Source: Ananas comosus | Taxonomy: Eukaryota; Streptophyta; Magnoliopsida; Poales; Bromeliaceae | DNA length: 64,000 bases | Reading direction: 5' to 3' | NCBI RefSeq assembly: GCF_001540865.1 | Contig: NC_033621.1 | Coordinates: 5,662,000-5,725,999, forward strand | Shown here: positions 1-11,046 of the stretch, in pieces | Layout: every line of letters begins with the position of its first letter | Numbering within the stretch: the first letter of the stretch is position 1 | Translations under genes and position numbers: made by a program | Notes under the pieces: model-generated | Seen by the model: only the letters and a program-made list of their open reading frames with translations | The model's database searches: none | Told to the model about the DNA's origin: nothing

Positions 1-99
1 GGGTCTAATTTAAATCGAATCATGGACCAATCAATCTAAATTGAACCATTAAAGATATTAATCGAACCGAACTGAATTACAAGCCGGTTTGACTTAAAC

Positions 100-1400
100 C
101 AAACCATAAAGGATTCGACTTGAACCGAAGTGGGTCCGATCCGAACCGAACCACAAAGGATTCAACTTGAACCGAAGTGGATCCGATCCGGACTGAACCA
201 CAAAGTATTCGATTTGAACCGAAGTGGATTCGATCCGAACCGAATCATAAAGGATTCGACTTGAACCGAAGTGGATTCAATCCGAATCGAACCATAAAGG
301 ATTTGACTTGAACCAAATTGGGTCCAATCTAAACCGAACCACAAAGGATTCGACTTGAACTGAAGGGGGTCCGATCCAAACCAAACTATAAAGGATTTGA
401 GTTGAACTAAAGTGGATTCAATCCGAATCGAACCATAAAGGATTCGACTTGAACTGAAGTGGATCCAATCTAAACTGAACCATAAAGGATTCGACTTGAA
501 CCGAAGTGGGTCTGATCCGAATTGAACCACAAAGGATTCGACTTGAACCAAAGTGGGTCTGATCCGAACCGAGCCACAAAGGATTCAACTTGAACCGAAG
601 TAGCTCCGATCCGAACCAAATTATAAAGGATTTGACATGAACCAAAGTGGATCCGATCCGAACCAAACTATAAAGGATTTGACTTGAACCGAAGTAGGTC
701 CGATCCGAACCGAACCACAAAAGATTCGATTTGAACCAAAGCGGATCCGATCTGAACCGAACCACAAAGAATTCAACTTGAATCGAAGTGGATCCGATTC
801 GAACCGATCCATAAATGGTTCGACTTGAACCAAAGTGGATCCAATCTGAACCGAACCACAAAGGATTCTACTTGAACCGAAGTGGATCCGATCTGAACCG
901 AACCATAAATGGTTCGACTTGAGCCGAAGTGGATCAGATCTGAATCGAACCATAAAGGGTTTGACTTGAACCAAAGTGGATTCGATCCGAACCAAACCAC
1001 AAAGGATTCGACTTGAACCGAAGTGGATCCGATCCGAACTGAACCATAAACAGTTTGACTTGAACCGAAGTGGATCCAATCCGAACCGAATCTTAAATAG
1101 TTCGACTTGAACCTAAGTGTATCCGATCCGAACCGAACCATAAAGGATTCGACTTGAACTGAAGTGGATCCGATTCGAACCGAACTATAAAGGATTCGAC
1201 TTGAACCGAAGTGGGTCTGATCCGAACTGAACCACAGAGGATTCGACTTAAACCAAAGTGGATCCGATCTGAACCGAACCACAAAGAATTCGATTTGAAC
1301 CAAAGTGGATCCAGTCCGATCTTAACCATAAAGGATTCAACTTGAACCAAAGTGGATCCGATCTGAACCGAACCACAAAGAATTCGATTTGAACCGAACT
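100..1400. repeat. 47-bp minisatellite, about 27 units
   Basis: A tandem array with a strict 47-bp period. The block GGATTCGACT or its variant recurs at 111, 158, 205 and so on to 1333 and 1380. The distance from the first to the last is exactly 27 x 47, so I see no net insertion or deletion in 1.27 kb, although units differ by scattered substitutions. The unit is built from short related words (TTGAACCGAAGTGG, ATCCGATCCGAACC). Long open frames on the minus strand (up to 176 codons) arise only because the unit lacks stops there; the peptides are a 47-residue repeat with no recognisable domain, so I do not call them genes. Confidence 0.93.
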
Positions 1401-1952
1401 ACATGAAGATCAAGCTAAACAGAACCAAACTATAAGTCGGTTCGACTTAGATCGAAGTATAAAGTAGTCAAGTTGAATTACAAATTGGTTCAACTCAAAC
1501 TCAAACCCAAAAGGTTTTAAGTTGAGCCGGAATGTAAGAGCTCAATTTGAAAAAAACTCAAACTGATCTTGAACCAAACCATGTGGGCTAGATCCAAACC
1601 ACACTGAACTATAAGAAAGTTAAAGTTGAACCAAGATATAAGGGCTCAACGTACCCAACCCAAAATTAAAGGGGACTTGAACTAAGTCACAGAGGTTCGA
1701 CTTATACCAAGTCTTGTCCCGAACCAAAGTATAACAGTTCAACCCGAATGACCAAACAAACCTAAGGTAGCTCAACTCGAATCAAACAAGAAGGGTTCAA
1801 ATTAATTCAACTTGAACCCAATCGGGATGATTCGAATTAAGTAAACTAGCCCTATCCGAACCGAAGAAAATCAACGGTTCAAACCGAGCTGAATTCAACT
1901 TAACCGGCTAATTCAACTTAATCGACTCATAAGCCAGAATCAAATGACCCCT
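1401..1952. repeat. degenerate flank of the minisatellite
   Basis: The words TTGAACC, TTCAACTT and CCGAACC of the neighbouring array keep recurring without a fixed period. This is probably an older, decayed part of the same array. No gene is visible. Confidence 0.5.
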
Positions 1953-2480
1953 AAGTCGTTAAACCAAACAAATGACCGCCAAGTCGTTAAACTGAGTAAA
2001 TCAACTCAACTCTATTTGACCGTCAAGTCGTTAAACTGAGCAATCAACTCAACTTTATTTGATCGCCACGTCATTAAACTGAGCAATCAAATCAAACTCT
2101 TTTTGACCGCCAAGTCGTTAAACTGAGCAAATCAACTCAATTCTATTTGACCGCCAAGTCGTTAAGTGAACAATCAAATCAAACTCTTTTTGACCTTTAA
2201 GTCGTTAAACTGAGCATCAAATCAAACTCTTTTTGACCATCAAGTCATTAAACTGAGTATCAAATCAAACTCTTTTCGACCATTAAGTCGTTAAACTGAG
2301 CAATCAAATCAAACTCTTTTAGACCATTAAGTCATTGAACTGAGCAATCAAATCAAACTCTTTTTGACCGCCAAGTTATTAAACTGAGCAATCAAATCAA
2401 ACTCAATTTGACCGCCAAGTCGTTAAACTGAGCAAATCATTTCAAAATCAATTTGACAGCCAAGTCGTTAAACTGAGCAA
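1953..2480. repeat. 43/44-bp minisatellite, about 12 units
   Basis: A second tandem array, unrelated to the first. The core AAGTCGTTAAACTGAGCAA recurs at 1981, 2025, 2068, 2112, 2156, 2199 and onward to 2462, with spacing of 43-45 bp. The linker alternates between CAACTCAACTCTATTTGACC-like and CAAATCAAACTCTTTTTGACC-like versions. The array ends where a MITE has inserted. Confidence 0.9.
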
Positions 2481-2492
2481 ATTAAAATTAAA

Positions 2493-2850
2493 GGGAAAAC
2501 TTCAAAAACCCCCCCTGTGGTTTCGTGCATTCTCACTTTGCTACCCTGTGGTTTAAAACGTATCAATTTACCCCCCTGTGGTTTCATTTTTATCTTTTCG
2601 GAAGCTTTTTCGTTAATATTTCGTTAAATTATATACAAAAAACTTCAGATAACCATCTATATTTATCGAATAGTCACTTTAGTATTCTTTAATTTTAACT
2701 TTGTCACTGATTTTAAAAAAAAAATAATAATAAAATTGATAACAAAAAGATAAAAACGAAACCACAGGGGGGCAAAATGATACGTTTTAAACCACAGGGT
2801 AGCAAAGTGAGAATGCACGAAACCACAGGGGGGGTTTTTGAAGTTTTCCC
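2493..2850. mobile_element. Mutator-type foldback MITE, copy A
   Basis: This 358-bp element begins GGGAAAACTTCAAAAACCCC and ends with the inverted complement. Its two ~100-bp arms are inverted copies (2493-2594 and 2755-2850) around an AT-rich loop. It is flanked by a perfect 9-bp direct repeat AAAATTAAA (2484-2492 and 2851-2859). A 9-bp target duplication is the hallmark of Mutator-superfamily transposition. It has no coding capacity, so it must have been moved in trans. Copies B, C and D lie at 44796, 46675 and 47927. Confidence 0.92.
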
Positions 2851-2859
2851 AAAATTAAA

Positions 2860-4917
2860 TTCAACCTGATCCCAATCGACCATCAAATCTATAAGCTGAG
2901 TATTTAGTTTTATAAAATTCATGTATAGTGAGGAAATGCCTTTACTTAAGCCATGTACACGGCAAATCATATTAACAAAATTTCATTTGCCTATTTTGAT
3001 CTTTTTTATTATTAGCATTCACATTTGGTCTCTTAATAGAAGTTCCTTAACACTGAACGTATGTGGTAATTAACAACAGATTCTTGAGTCTGTTGGAAGC
3101 CATGAACCTATAATCTTAATTTCAAAATAAAACATAAATAGATTTAATCTCCACTATGAATGACCACTCACCGGAGCAAAGCTTGCGGCGGGGCCGGTTC
3201 GTTTATGGCGGCAGACATTGATGCTTAACCTTAGAGGAGACAAGCTCGGGTGGTTAAATATTTGGGCATCCGGATTGCCTTGCTAGTGTCCGATAATGCT
3301 TCCTGACGGTTTGGAGAGTGCTCGGATCAACTTTTGGACACAACCCGGGAGGTGAGGAGGGAGTTTCCTGGGACTTTCAGGCACCTGAAAGATCAGGTAG
3401 GCATCCGATATCTAACATAAATGCAGAAATTGCTCTATTTGTAATTTCTCAAATTTTGAGGTCATGGTTGGATATTGTTACATCTATTTGTACCTTAACT
3501 CCTCTATCTCTTTCTTATTTCCGCTCCTCAAGAAGAAAAATAGGCTAAGTCCTCATCCCTTTTCTCTTATCTTTTTTCTCTTCTTTCTCTTTCTCTTAAT
3601 TTCTTCACTAATCATCATCATCTCCTTCATTTCCTACCTCTAGTAGCTTCAACTCATCTATAAGGTTGGAGTAGAAGCTAGGGATTTTGAAGAGGAGTGG
3701 CTTAGAGCTTTCAATCTTTAATCCCTAAACATTGGTTTTGGATTAGGGCTCTAATTAAGGTAAGTTCCCATGCTTTGAGCCTCTAATTTGATGTTTTGAG
3801 TAAACTGGGGAATATGCAAGATTATGGCAAATTAGGGTTAGGTTTGGGATTTTTCAATTTGAGAGTTTTTGATTGAGATTGATGGGTTGTAAAGCCTTCT
3901 GTAGGTTGGAATATAAGCGTTATCGATTTCAATGGAAGTTATTTCAAGGATTGACCATGTAGTATACGAAGTTTTGGCCTATTGATTAAGTGGCAGTTGG
4001 TTTTGATGGTGGCAGTTGGTTTTGATGGTCGACACGTCTATGTGATGTTAGGTCAAGTTAGAGTTGATCTTGTGTGAAATGGGTGCAAAATTGAGCTTCA
4101 ATGACATGAATTCAGCTGGCATTGAGTTTTTATGGATTTTTGGATGCCCGAAAAAGGAATAAGGCGCCTAAAAGTACGATATGGAGTGTGTTGATTTCAG
4201 AGCTCAGTTACGGATGCCTGGAGTGTTGTTGGTGGGTTTGAATGAAATTCAGGCCTAGTGTTGTAGGCACCCGAGTTCTACTGTAGCATCCTGGGATATT
4301 GTCAGTGTAGTGACATGACGATGGTGGTGAGTTGGTGACTCCGCTGGTGACTTAGCAAGTGATTTGGCAAGAATTGGGCTTTAGATCTGGGTGCCGAATT
4401 ATTGTTTCTGGTGCAGTTACAAGAATTCAGACGGAGATCTAGGCACCCAATTGTTGATTCAAGTGCATCTATGTAGGGTTTGGGTGGCCCAATGCATGGA
4501 TGGAGTGGTTGAAATGCCTCGATTATGAGGTTTCGGACGTCTGAAAGTTGGATTCGGGCGCTCGAATGTGTATATATTTTTTTTCTAAGCATCAATTTTC
4601 TAGAGTTTTATGGGCTTTTCTGTAATTGTAGCTTTATATATAGGACCCAGAAGTAGCCTTTCTCATGGAAAAAAGAGAGAATAGTAGAGATAAAGAGCAG
4701 GAGAAAGAGCAACAAAGAGAGAGAAGAAAAAAAAGGAAAAAGAAAAAGAGAGACAAAGATGGAGGGAACGGGACTGTGAATTCTATTACTGAGAATTACT
4801 GGGTTTGGTACCAAGCATCTCTTCTTTCTCCTTGCTTCTTTTGTTGGCAATCATTTAGCTGGGTTCCATTGTTGTCGAAATCGATGAACTAATCATTATG
4901 TCTATTCTTCTCGTATA
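2860..4917 (+). other. decayed retroelement-like leader, no gene
   Basis: No convincing coding sequence. From about 3480 a CT-rich stretch is followed by an exon-like segment ending in a good splice donor (AAG|GTAAGT at 3758-3763), and a purine-rich tract lies at 4665-4765. This resembles the transcribed leader of long plant LTRs, with the same kind of arrangement at 58527-58740 and 60610-60860. It continues beyond the inserted TRIM at 11876. The assignment is by arrangement only, and I found no terminal repeats. Confidence 0.3.
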
Positions 4918-4922
4918 TCTAT

Positions 4923-5087
4923 TGTGATGCCCCACCTTCTAGGGGATCACTTATCTTAGGACTACTCTAACCCTAGTACGCTTAACTCTCTTAATCTCTT
5001 GGACTTAGCCGCCGCCCAAAATACTATAGCTGTATTAAAAATTTAGTCCTATTATATCTCATATATAGGGCTACCTGGAGTTTCACA
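4923..5087 (-). repeat. TRIM LTR, left copy
   Basis: 165 bp, starting TGTGATGCCCC and ending GTTTCACA on the plus strand. It aligns with the right copy, which is divided into 5304-5336 and 11738-11870. Confidence 0.88.
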
Positions 5088-5303
5088 TTCTCTCTTTAAG
5101 CCCTGACGTTCTTGTCAGACTCAAACTTATAAGTACCAAGCGATGTGAGACTCGTCTCGATAGCCTTAACTGACCTTGTAGGGGGAGCCGCGCTTTATCC
5201 ACAATAGTTATCAGCATAAGGGGCTCGGTCTCCCCGTTGTATAAATCTGGCTTAGCCAAGATGCATCTCATATTTTCGGTTGGTAATTGGCTCTTATACC
5301 AAC

Positions 5304-5336
5304 TGCGACGCCCCACTTTCCAGGGGATCACCCATC
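5304..5336 (-). repeat. TRIM LTR, first piece of the right copy
   Basis: Begins TGCGACGCCCC, matching the left LTR. It is cut after CCATC by the chromovirus insertion and resumes at 11738. Confidence 0.87.
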
Positions 5337-6021
5337 TGTTACGTACCTAACTCAATGCAACCCATTGATGATGATACTTCGCTGAAACGATGGACGACGT
5401 TGGGGATGATGGGTTCCAATTATGGCCGCTCGCAATAAATCAGGAATGCAACACAATAATTTAAAATAAAGAAAAGGAGAATAGAGAGTATAAGAGAAGA
5501 GATGATAAGAAAGAAGAAGAAGAAGAAGAGGAGAAAGAGAGAGAGGGAATTAGGGTTGAGAGAGAGATACGAGATGGAGAAGAAATTATCATAATTCTCA
5601 TTAAAAAAACCCTAATTCTGTTACAATCTGCCTATTTATTCCCCATACACTGGACTAACATGCAATTAATAAAAACTAACATGACTAATTGCGAATTAGA
5701 CTAAAGTTGGGCTTCTCTGCCGTTTCTTGGTTCGAATTCGGTATATGGCCTACTATTCACTCGGTCCAAGCCCGCCTGTAATCGGTAAGTGGTCTCTTAT
5801 CCCTTCCCACTATCCTCACTGTATCCATCGCCCCCTTCGCCGACACCGCTCCTCAGCAAGGCGCCTCCCCCTTCGCGATCTCTCCAAGGCTGACCGATTC
5901 ATAATCCAAACTCCTCCACTGAAAAGCTAAGTTCCCCTTTATTACTTCTCCTTTAGTATCTTCTCTAATTACTCTGCTCCTAGCTCTAACCCTAACTCCT
6001 CTCCTACTGGCAGATGTAACA
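5337..6021 (-). repeat. chromovirus 3' LTR
   Basis: Runs from TGTTACGTACC to GCAGATGTAACA on the plus strand. Near-identical to 11047-11732, with mostly transition differences. Contains a GAA microsatellite and a GA-rich block. Confidence 0.95.
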
Positions 6022-6034
6022 CTCCCTTCCCCTC
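6022..6034 (-). other. chromovirus polypurine tract
   Basis: GAGGGGAAGGGAG on the minus strand directly abuts the 3' LTR, the position expected of the plus-strand primer of reverse transcription. Confidence 0.88.
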
Positions 6035-6050
6035 AACCTGATCCTTGTCC

Positions 6051-6210
6051 TCAAGGATCGAAAGAAGGAAACTGACCTTTGAGGGCCCTATAGTCCTCCC
6101 AAGTAGCGTGCTCCTCGGAAAGATTCATCCACTTCACCAGTACTTCAGTCGCAGCTTGGTTACCTCTTTTCACCATCCTCCTCTCTAAGATCCTTTCCGG
6201 CTCGGTGAGC
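6051..6210 (-). pseudogene. chromodomain of the chromovirus, frame-shifted
   Basis: Beyond the GPY/F-type module of integrase the original frame stops at 6185, but another frame reads a chromodomain: ERRMVKRGNQ, then VLVKWMNL, then ATWEDY, ending in FPSFDP and a stop at 6051. These aromatic and acidic positions match chromodomains that bind modified histone H3 tails and direct chromovirus integration into heterochromatin. A single-base frameshift near 6195-6205 therefore separates it from integrase. Target-site choice would be impaired if only the shorter product were made. Confidence 0.85.
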
Positions 6211-7291
6211 AGTTATCCTCACCTATAGTGGGCACCTGCGGTAGAGCTTGAATAGCTGTTGGGGGGCTTTTCTTCAACAGTGACACATGAAACATGGGGT
6301 GCACCCTCGACCCTTCGGGTAGTCGCAATTTGTACGCTACCGGCCCGATGCGCTCCATAATTTGAAAAGGACCATAATACCTTGCAGTTAACTTCAAGTT
6401 TCTCCTTATAGCCACAGTGGTTTGCCTATAAGGTTGTAGTTTGAGGTATACCCAATCTCCTACGGCAAATTCCTTCTCTTTTCGATGCTGGTCAACCTGC
6501 TGCTTCATCCTACTCTGAGCGACCTGCAGCCGATCCTGCAGCTCTCGAGTTAAGCCTTCCCGTTCCTTAGCCCAGTCTCTAATTTCCCGAGATGTGTTTG
6601 AGTCGCTTGTGGTCACCAGATAATTAGGTGGGGGGTATCCATATAACGCTTCGTATGGGGTAATACCGATCGAAGAGTGGAAGCTTGTGTTGTACCACCA
6701 TTCCTCCAATGCTAACCATGAATGCCACCTTTTGGGATGTTGAAAGCAAAGACACCTCAAATAGGTTTCTAAGCACCTGTTCACTCGTTCCGTCTGATCG
6801 TCCGTCTCTGGATGATAAGCCGAACTCATTTGCAATTTAGTTCCCATAGATTGAAAAAGCTCCTCCCAAAATTGACTTGTGAATATTTTGTCTCGGTCCG
6901 AAACTATCGCCCTCGGACAACCATGCAGTTTACAAATGGTATCCATGAATTTCTTCGCCACTTCTCGGGCTGAGAAGGGGTGCTTCAGAGACACAAAATG
7001 GGCGTACTTCGTAAGTCTATCCACCACGACCATGATCGTATCCTTCCCGTCAGAGCTGGGCAGGGATTCAATGAAATCCATACTTACCTCTTCCCAAACT
7101 TGGTGTGGTATAGGTAGAGGCTGCAGTAGGCCGGCATATGGAGTTCCATCCACCTTGTTTTGAGCACATGTTGCGCAATCTTTGACCCACTCTTCTACTT
7201 CCCTTTTTAATCCCGGCCAAAAAAAATGCTGTTTGATTCTTCTATAAGTGTTTTGAATACCTGAATGACCTCCTAATGCCGAACTGTGCAT
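6185..7291 (-). pseudogene. chromovirus integrase
   Basis: The 368-codon open stretch has an N-terminal HHCC zinc finger (GGHSG, then CATCAQNK), the DDE catalytic core (SMDFIESL; AIVSDRDKIF; ERVNRCLETYLR supplying the Glu) and a GPY/F-like module (RYYGPFQIMERIGPVAYKL). Integrase would insert the cDNA copy into host DNA. It is preceded by an in-frame TAA at 7292-7294 that separates it from RNase H, and followed by the frameshift before the chromodomain. The ATG at the beginning of this stretch is internal, not a real start. Confidence 0.93.
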
Positions 7292-8760
7292 TTAGTCGAG
7301 AACTTGCTGCCTCATTTGTCCTGATTTCCCAATGTACAACTTCCCCTTATACCTTAGCAATCCATTGTTGTAGGAATAGTTTTCGTGAGTATTCGGCTGT
7401 AAAGGAAGCTCGCTGACTAACTTCTCGCACTGTGGATCCCCCACATAGCTCCCTATCACCTCCTGCATCCAACTTGGTATTACCGCTGATATTGCTAATG
7501 AAACGCCTTCTTCTCCGGCGATTCTTGACAAAGCGTCGGCCGCCACGTTCTCCTTCCCCTTTCTGTACTGAATAATGTAATTAAATCCCATCAACTTCAT
7601 CATTTCCTTTTGTTGCATAGGCGTTGTTATCCTTTGTTCCAAAAGATGCTTTAAGCTTTCGTGATCAGTTTTAATCACAAATGTCCTCATGCTTAACTAA
7701 TGTTTCCACTTCTGCAATGCCATGAGTATAGCTAAAAACTCCTTTTCGTATGTCGATAAACCCTGGTGCTTCCCCCCAATCGCCTTGCTCAAATAAGCAA
7801 TGGGTTTCCCTTCTTGGGATAATACTGCGCCAATTCCGGTGCCACAGGCATCAACTTCTAAAGTGAAAGAGTGATCAAAGTTGGGCATTGCTAGTACTGG
7901 GGCGGTAGTCATAGCAGTTTTCAACTCTTTAAATGCTATTTGGGATTCCTCACTCCACCGAAACTGATCTTTTTTAAGGAGTTCAGTTAAGGGTTTACTA
8001 ATCTGCCCATAACCCCGAATGAACTTCCGATAGTAACCAGTTAACCCCAAAAATCCCCGAAGCTCCTTGACTGATTTGGGCGCCGGCCACTTAACCATAG
8101 CTTCAATTTTGGTTGGGTCTGTAGCTACGCCTTCTGCTGAAATTATGTGGCCCAAGTACTCTACCTGATCTTGCCCAAAGTAGCACTTACTCCTTTTGGC
8201 ATATAACTGATTTTGCCGCAGCTCGTCCAATGTAATTCGCAAGTGCTTCACGTGGTCCTCCAAACTCTTACTATAGATCAGAAAATCATCAAAAAACACC
8301 AGGATGAACTTCCTTAAATAGGGTTCGAATGTGCAATTCATGATCGCTTGGAAGGTGGCGGGAGCATTGGTGAGGCCGAAAGGCATAACCCGAAATTCAT
8401 AATGCCCCGGTGGGTACGGAATGCTGTCTTTGGAACATCGGTTGGGTCCATCCAAATTTGATGATAGCCAGATCGTAAATCTATCTTGGAGAAAAGCCTT
8501 GAGCCTCCGAGCTCGTCTAATAAGTCATCGATGATGGGTATCGGAAATTTGTCTTTTATGGTAGATTTGTTAAGCTGACGATAATCAATGCACATTCTCC
8601 AACTCCCATCCTTCTTTTTAACCAATAGGGCCAGTGATGCGAATGGACTGTTACTTCTCTGTATTATAGAGTTATTCAATAATTCGCTTACCTGTTTCTC
8701 AATTTCTTCTTTTTGCTCATAGGAATATCGATACGGCCTTACATTAACGGGAGCAGTCTC
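7292..8760 (-). pseudogene. chromovirus reverse transcriptase and RNase H
   Basis: RT motifs in order: [10 protein letters not shown], then [13 protein letters not shown] with the first catalytic Asp, then [13 protein letters not shown] and FFDDFLIYS (the YxDD box, here FFDD). RNase H follows with [26 protein letters not shown] and IKTDHESL, so its D-E-D residues are present. A one-base deletion near 8405, between the THRG and HYEF codons, breaks the RT, and an in-frame TAG at about 7694 interrupts RNase H. The enzyme would copy the element's RNA into DNA in virus-like particles. Confidence 0.93.
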
Positions 8761-9753
8761 CGGCTGTAGCAAAATCCTGTGGTCTTGAACGCGGGTCGGC
8801 GGCATCCCTTTTGGTTCCTTGAATACATCCCCATATTGCTCCAATACTTGTCGAATGCAAGGGTGGACATCAGCTTCTAACTTGTTTTCTTCTGACATTG
8901 TTCGATGGCTTAGTAGATAGCACTCCCCCGCATTCATCTCCTGATTCCATTGGGCTGCAGTAATTAGTCGCAACTTAGCTCCCTCTTCAATCCCTTTTAA
9001 CTCCAGTTTCTGGCCTTCCTTCACAATGGTAACCGAGTTTAGCGAGAAGTCAAAGGTTACTTTCCCATAAGACTTAAGCCAATCAATGCCTAACACCACG
9101 CTGACACCCTCGATTCGAATCACCCTTAAATCAGTTACAAATCTCTGCCCTTGCATTGTCCATGAGAACTCAGGACATTTGAGCTTGCTTATCATCTTGT
9201 GTCCATTAGCTATGGTTACCACCAGAGGCGGGGCTGCTTCCATCCTTGCTCCAATTTCCTTAGCTACCTATAGGTCGATGAAACTATGCGTGCTCCCGGT
9301 GTCGATCAGAAGGGTAAGTGTTCTATTCTTTGCTTCGCCCCGTATTTTAATAGTGTCTTGGGGCTTCTCTCCACTCAACACGTGGACTGAAACTCCAATT
9401 TCTCGTGCTTCTCCGCCATCAGGTACATCCTCGGAACCTTGCTCATCTCCTCCTTCACCCGTTTCCACTTGCAAACAATCTTCATCGTAGATCTCAATAA
9501 CCTCCTCGGTGGCCTGTAAAGTGTTTAACGATCTATTGGCGCAAACATGCCCCGGATAATATTTCTCCTTGCACTTGAAGCATAGCCCTGTTGCCCTTCT
9601 TTGTTCGATTAATTGCCTATTGACTGGAAACTAATTTGCTTGATTTCGTTGTGAAGTTTGGTATGGAGCCTTGAAGCCTTCACTACCTTTATTGCTCCCG
9701 GTTCCGGTGTTGCCTCGGTATGAGGAGGCTGGTTGATATGGCCCACCTAACCC
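8761..9753 (-). pseudogene. chromovirus CCHC knuckle and aspartic protease
   Basis: Downstream of the capsid in the same frame lies a CCHC zinc knuckle (CFKCKEKYYPGHVC, about 9545-9590), which binds genomic RNA. The retropepsin follows, with the active-site motif LIDTGSTHSFIDL at about 9270-9310 and [12 protein letters not shown] further on. In-frame stops are at about 9631 (TAG) and 9268 (TAG just after HSFIDL). Both could be CAG to TAG changes, which fits C-to-T decay of methylated DNA. The protease would cut the Gag-Pol precursor. Confidence 0.88.
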
Positions 9754-10692
9754 TTAGGGCAAATATTTATTTTTTCTATTAAGCACGGCTATGGCTCTCT
9801 CATGCAACTGTGCTTGTTCATAAGCTTCCTCTAATGTGTTCGGATGCGCTATGTCCAAGAAATGAACCAACTCTTCCTTGAGCCCGTTAATGTAGCATGC
9901 AATAAAATATTCTTCCGTTAAATGCGGGTTGTAATAAAGTAGTTGGAACCTTAACTCTTCGAACCTCTCTTGATATTTCTCGCACGTTCCCGTGTGTTTC
10001 AAATTACTGAATTCTCGAATCAGGTATCTCTCCCCCACTTGCGCAAACCTCCGGCACACCGCTTCAGTAAATTCATCCCAGGACACCGTTTGTTTATTAA
10101 CAAAATAACCTTGCTTCCATGTTCTTGCCTTGCCTGTCAGGTGCATCGTCGCTACACTCAACCATTGATGTTGAGGTATTTGATACAATTCGAAATATTG
10201 TTCGCAATTTTCGATCCAATTTTTGGGATCCTCTCCATCAAAGTAAGGAAAATCCAACCGAGGGTACGGTAAGTGATGATGTTGATTAAAAGTTCGATTG
10301 CCCCACGGTGAGGTGTGCTCTTCCTCTATATCATTCGTTTTAAACGGAGTGGGTAGAATGCCTTTACCTTTTTCTTCTCTGATCAGTAACGGCGTGTTGC
10401 TACTTCCCGGCCTGAACTTGCGATCAGACGAGGGCGCTTCGGTTTGAGTCCTGAGTGTGGGCGACTGAGCGGTTATCAGCTTCAGCAACTCCTCATGCCT
10501 CATGTTTGCCTCGGTTTGTAGAGACTCAAACTGTTTTTGCCCCGTGTCCCTTACTTCGGTTATTCGTTGGGTAAGTGCTTCTACGTTGGCTTGATGTTCC
10601 GTTCCTAATTGCTGGTACTTCTCCTCTAATGCATGGATGTGATCACTAATATCTCTTAGTCGGGTCCCTTCGGCCATATCTATATCCTCCAT
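9754..10692 (-). pseudogene. chromovirus gag capsid region
   Basis: A 312-codon open stretch starting MEDIDMAEGT. A predicted coiled coil lies near the N-terminus (ALEEKYQQL to RITEVRDTG). The retrotransposon Gag domain occupies about residues 130-290 (WLSVATMHLTGKARTWKQ, then WDEFTEAVCRRFA, then YQERFEELRFQLL). It would form the virus-like particle. A TAA at 9754-9756 stops it; the same frame continues to the zinc knuckle, so gag and pol were probably one frame. The start is 341 bp inside the PBS side LTR, a usual leader length. Confidence 0.9.
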
Positions 10693-11032
10693 ATACTCCT
10701 TTGGGTTGAATTTAAACTTGTTGCTTCGCTTACCCCCAATCTTGTCGTTTTGATGGAAATTGTTATGGTGGGTTCTCTGAACGAAATAATTGTGATCCCG
10801 TAAGATGCCTCGGATGATTCAATGCGCCTGTGGTATGGTTCAATCTGAGGAGTGAGGGAATTTTCCTCAGATTAGTCGGTCAGTCCTGTGCTAATGTATG
10901 GTGATTTCCTTTGTCCAACTCTGATCTCAGTGCAGAATCGGCAGCGCGGAAATCTTACACGCGATTAAACTCAACGATGCTGAGATCGGAGTTAGGAAGC
11001 GATTCTACCACACAGGGCCCTGGGATCGGACC
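10693..11032 (-). other. chromovirus untranslated leader
   Basis: Lies between the PBS and the gag start. No open frame. It would hold the packaging signal, but no motif is recognisable. Confidence 0.6.
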
Positions 11033-11044
11033 GCTCTGATACCA
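11033..11044 (-). other. chromovirus primer-binding site
   Basis: TGGTATCAGAGC on the minus strand, two bases inside the 5' LTR. It matches the initiator tRNA-Met 3' end used by most plant LTR retrotransposons. Confidence 0.93.
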
Positions 11045-11046
11045 AT

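Noticed and set aside
162..1350. Several minus-strand open frames of 85-176 codons
   Set aside because: They are the three phases of one 47-bp tandem repeat, with no domain, no start context and no conservation argument.
1953..2480. CRISPR-like spacing of the 44-bp array
   Set aside because: The repeats run head to tail with no unique spacers, and the surrounding DNA is plant nuclear sequence.
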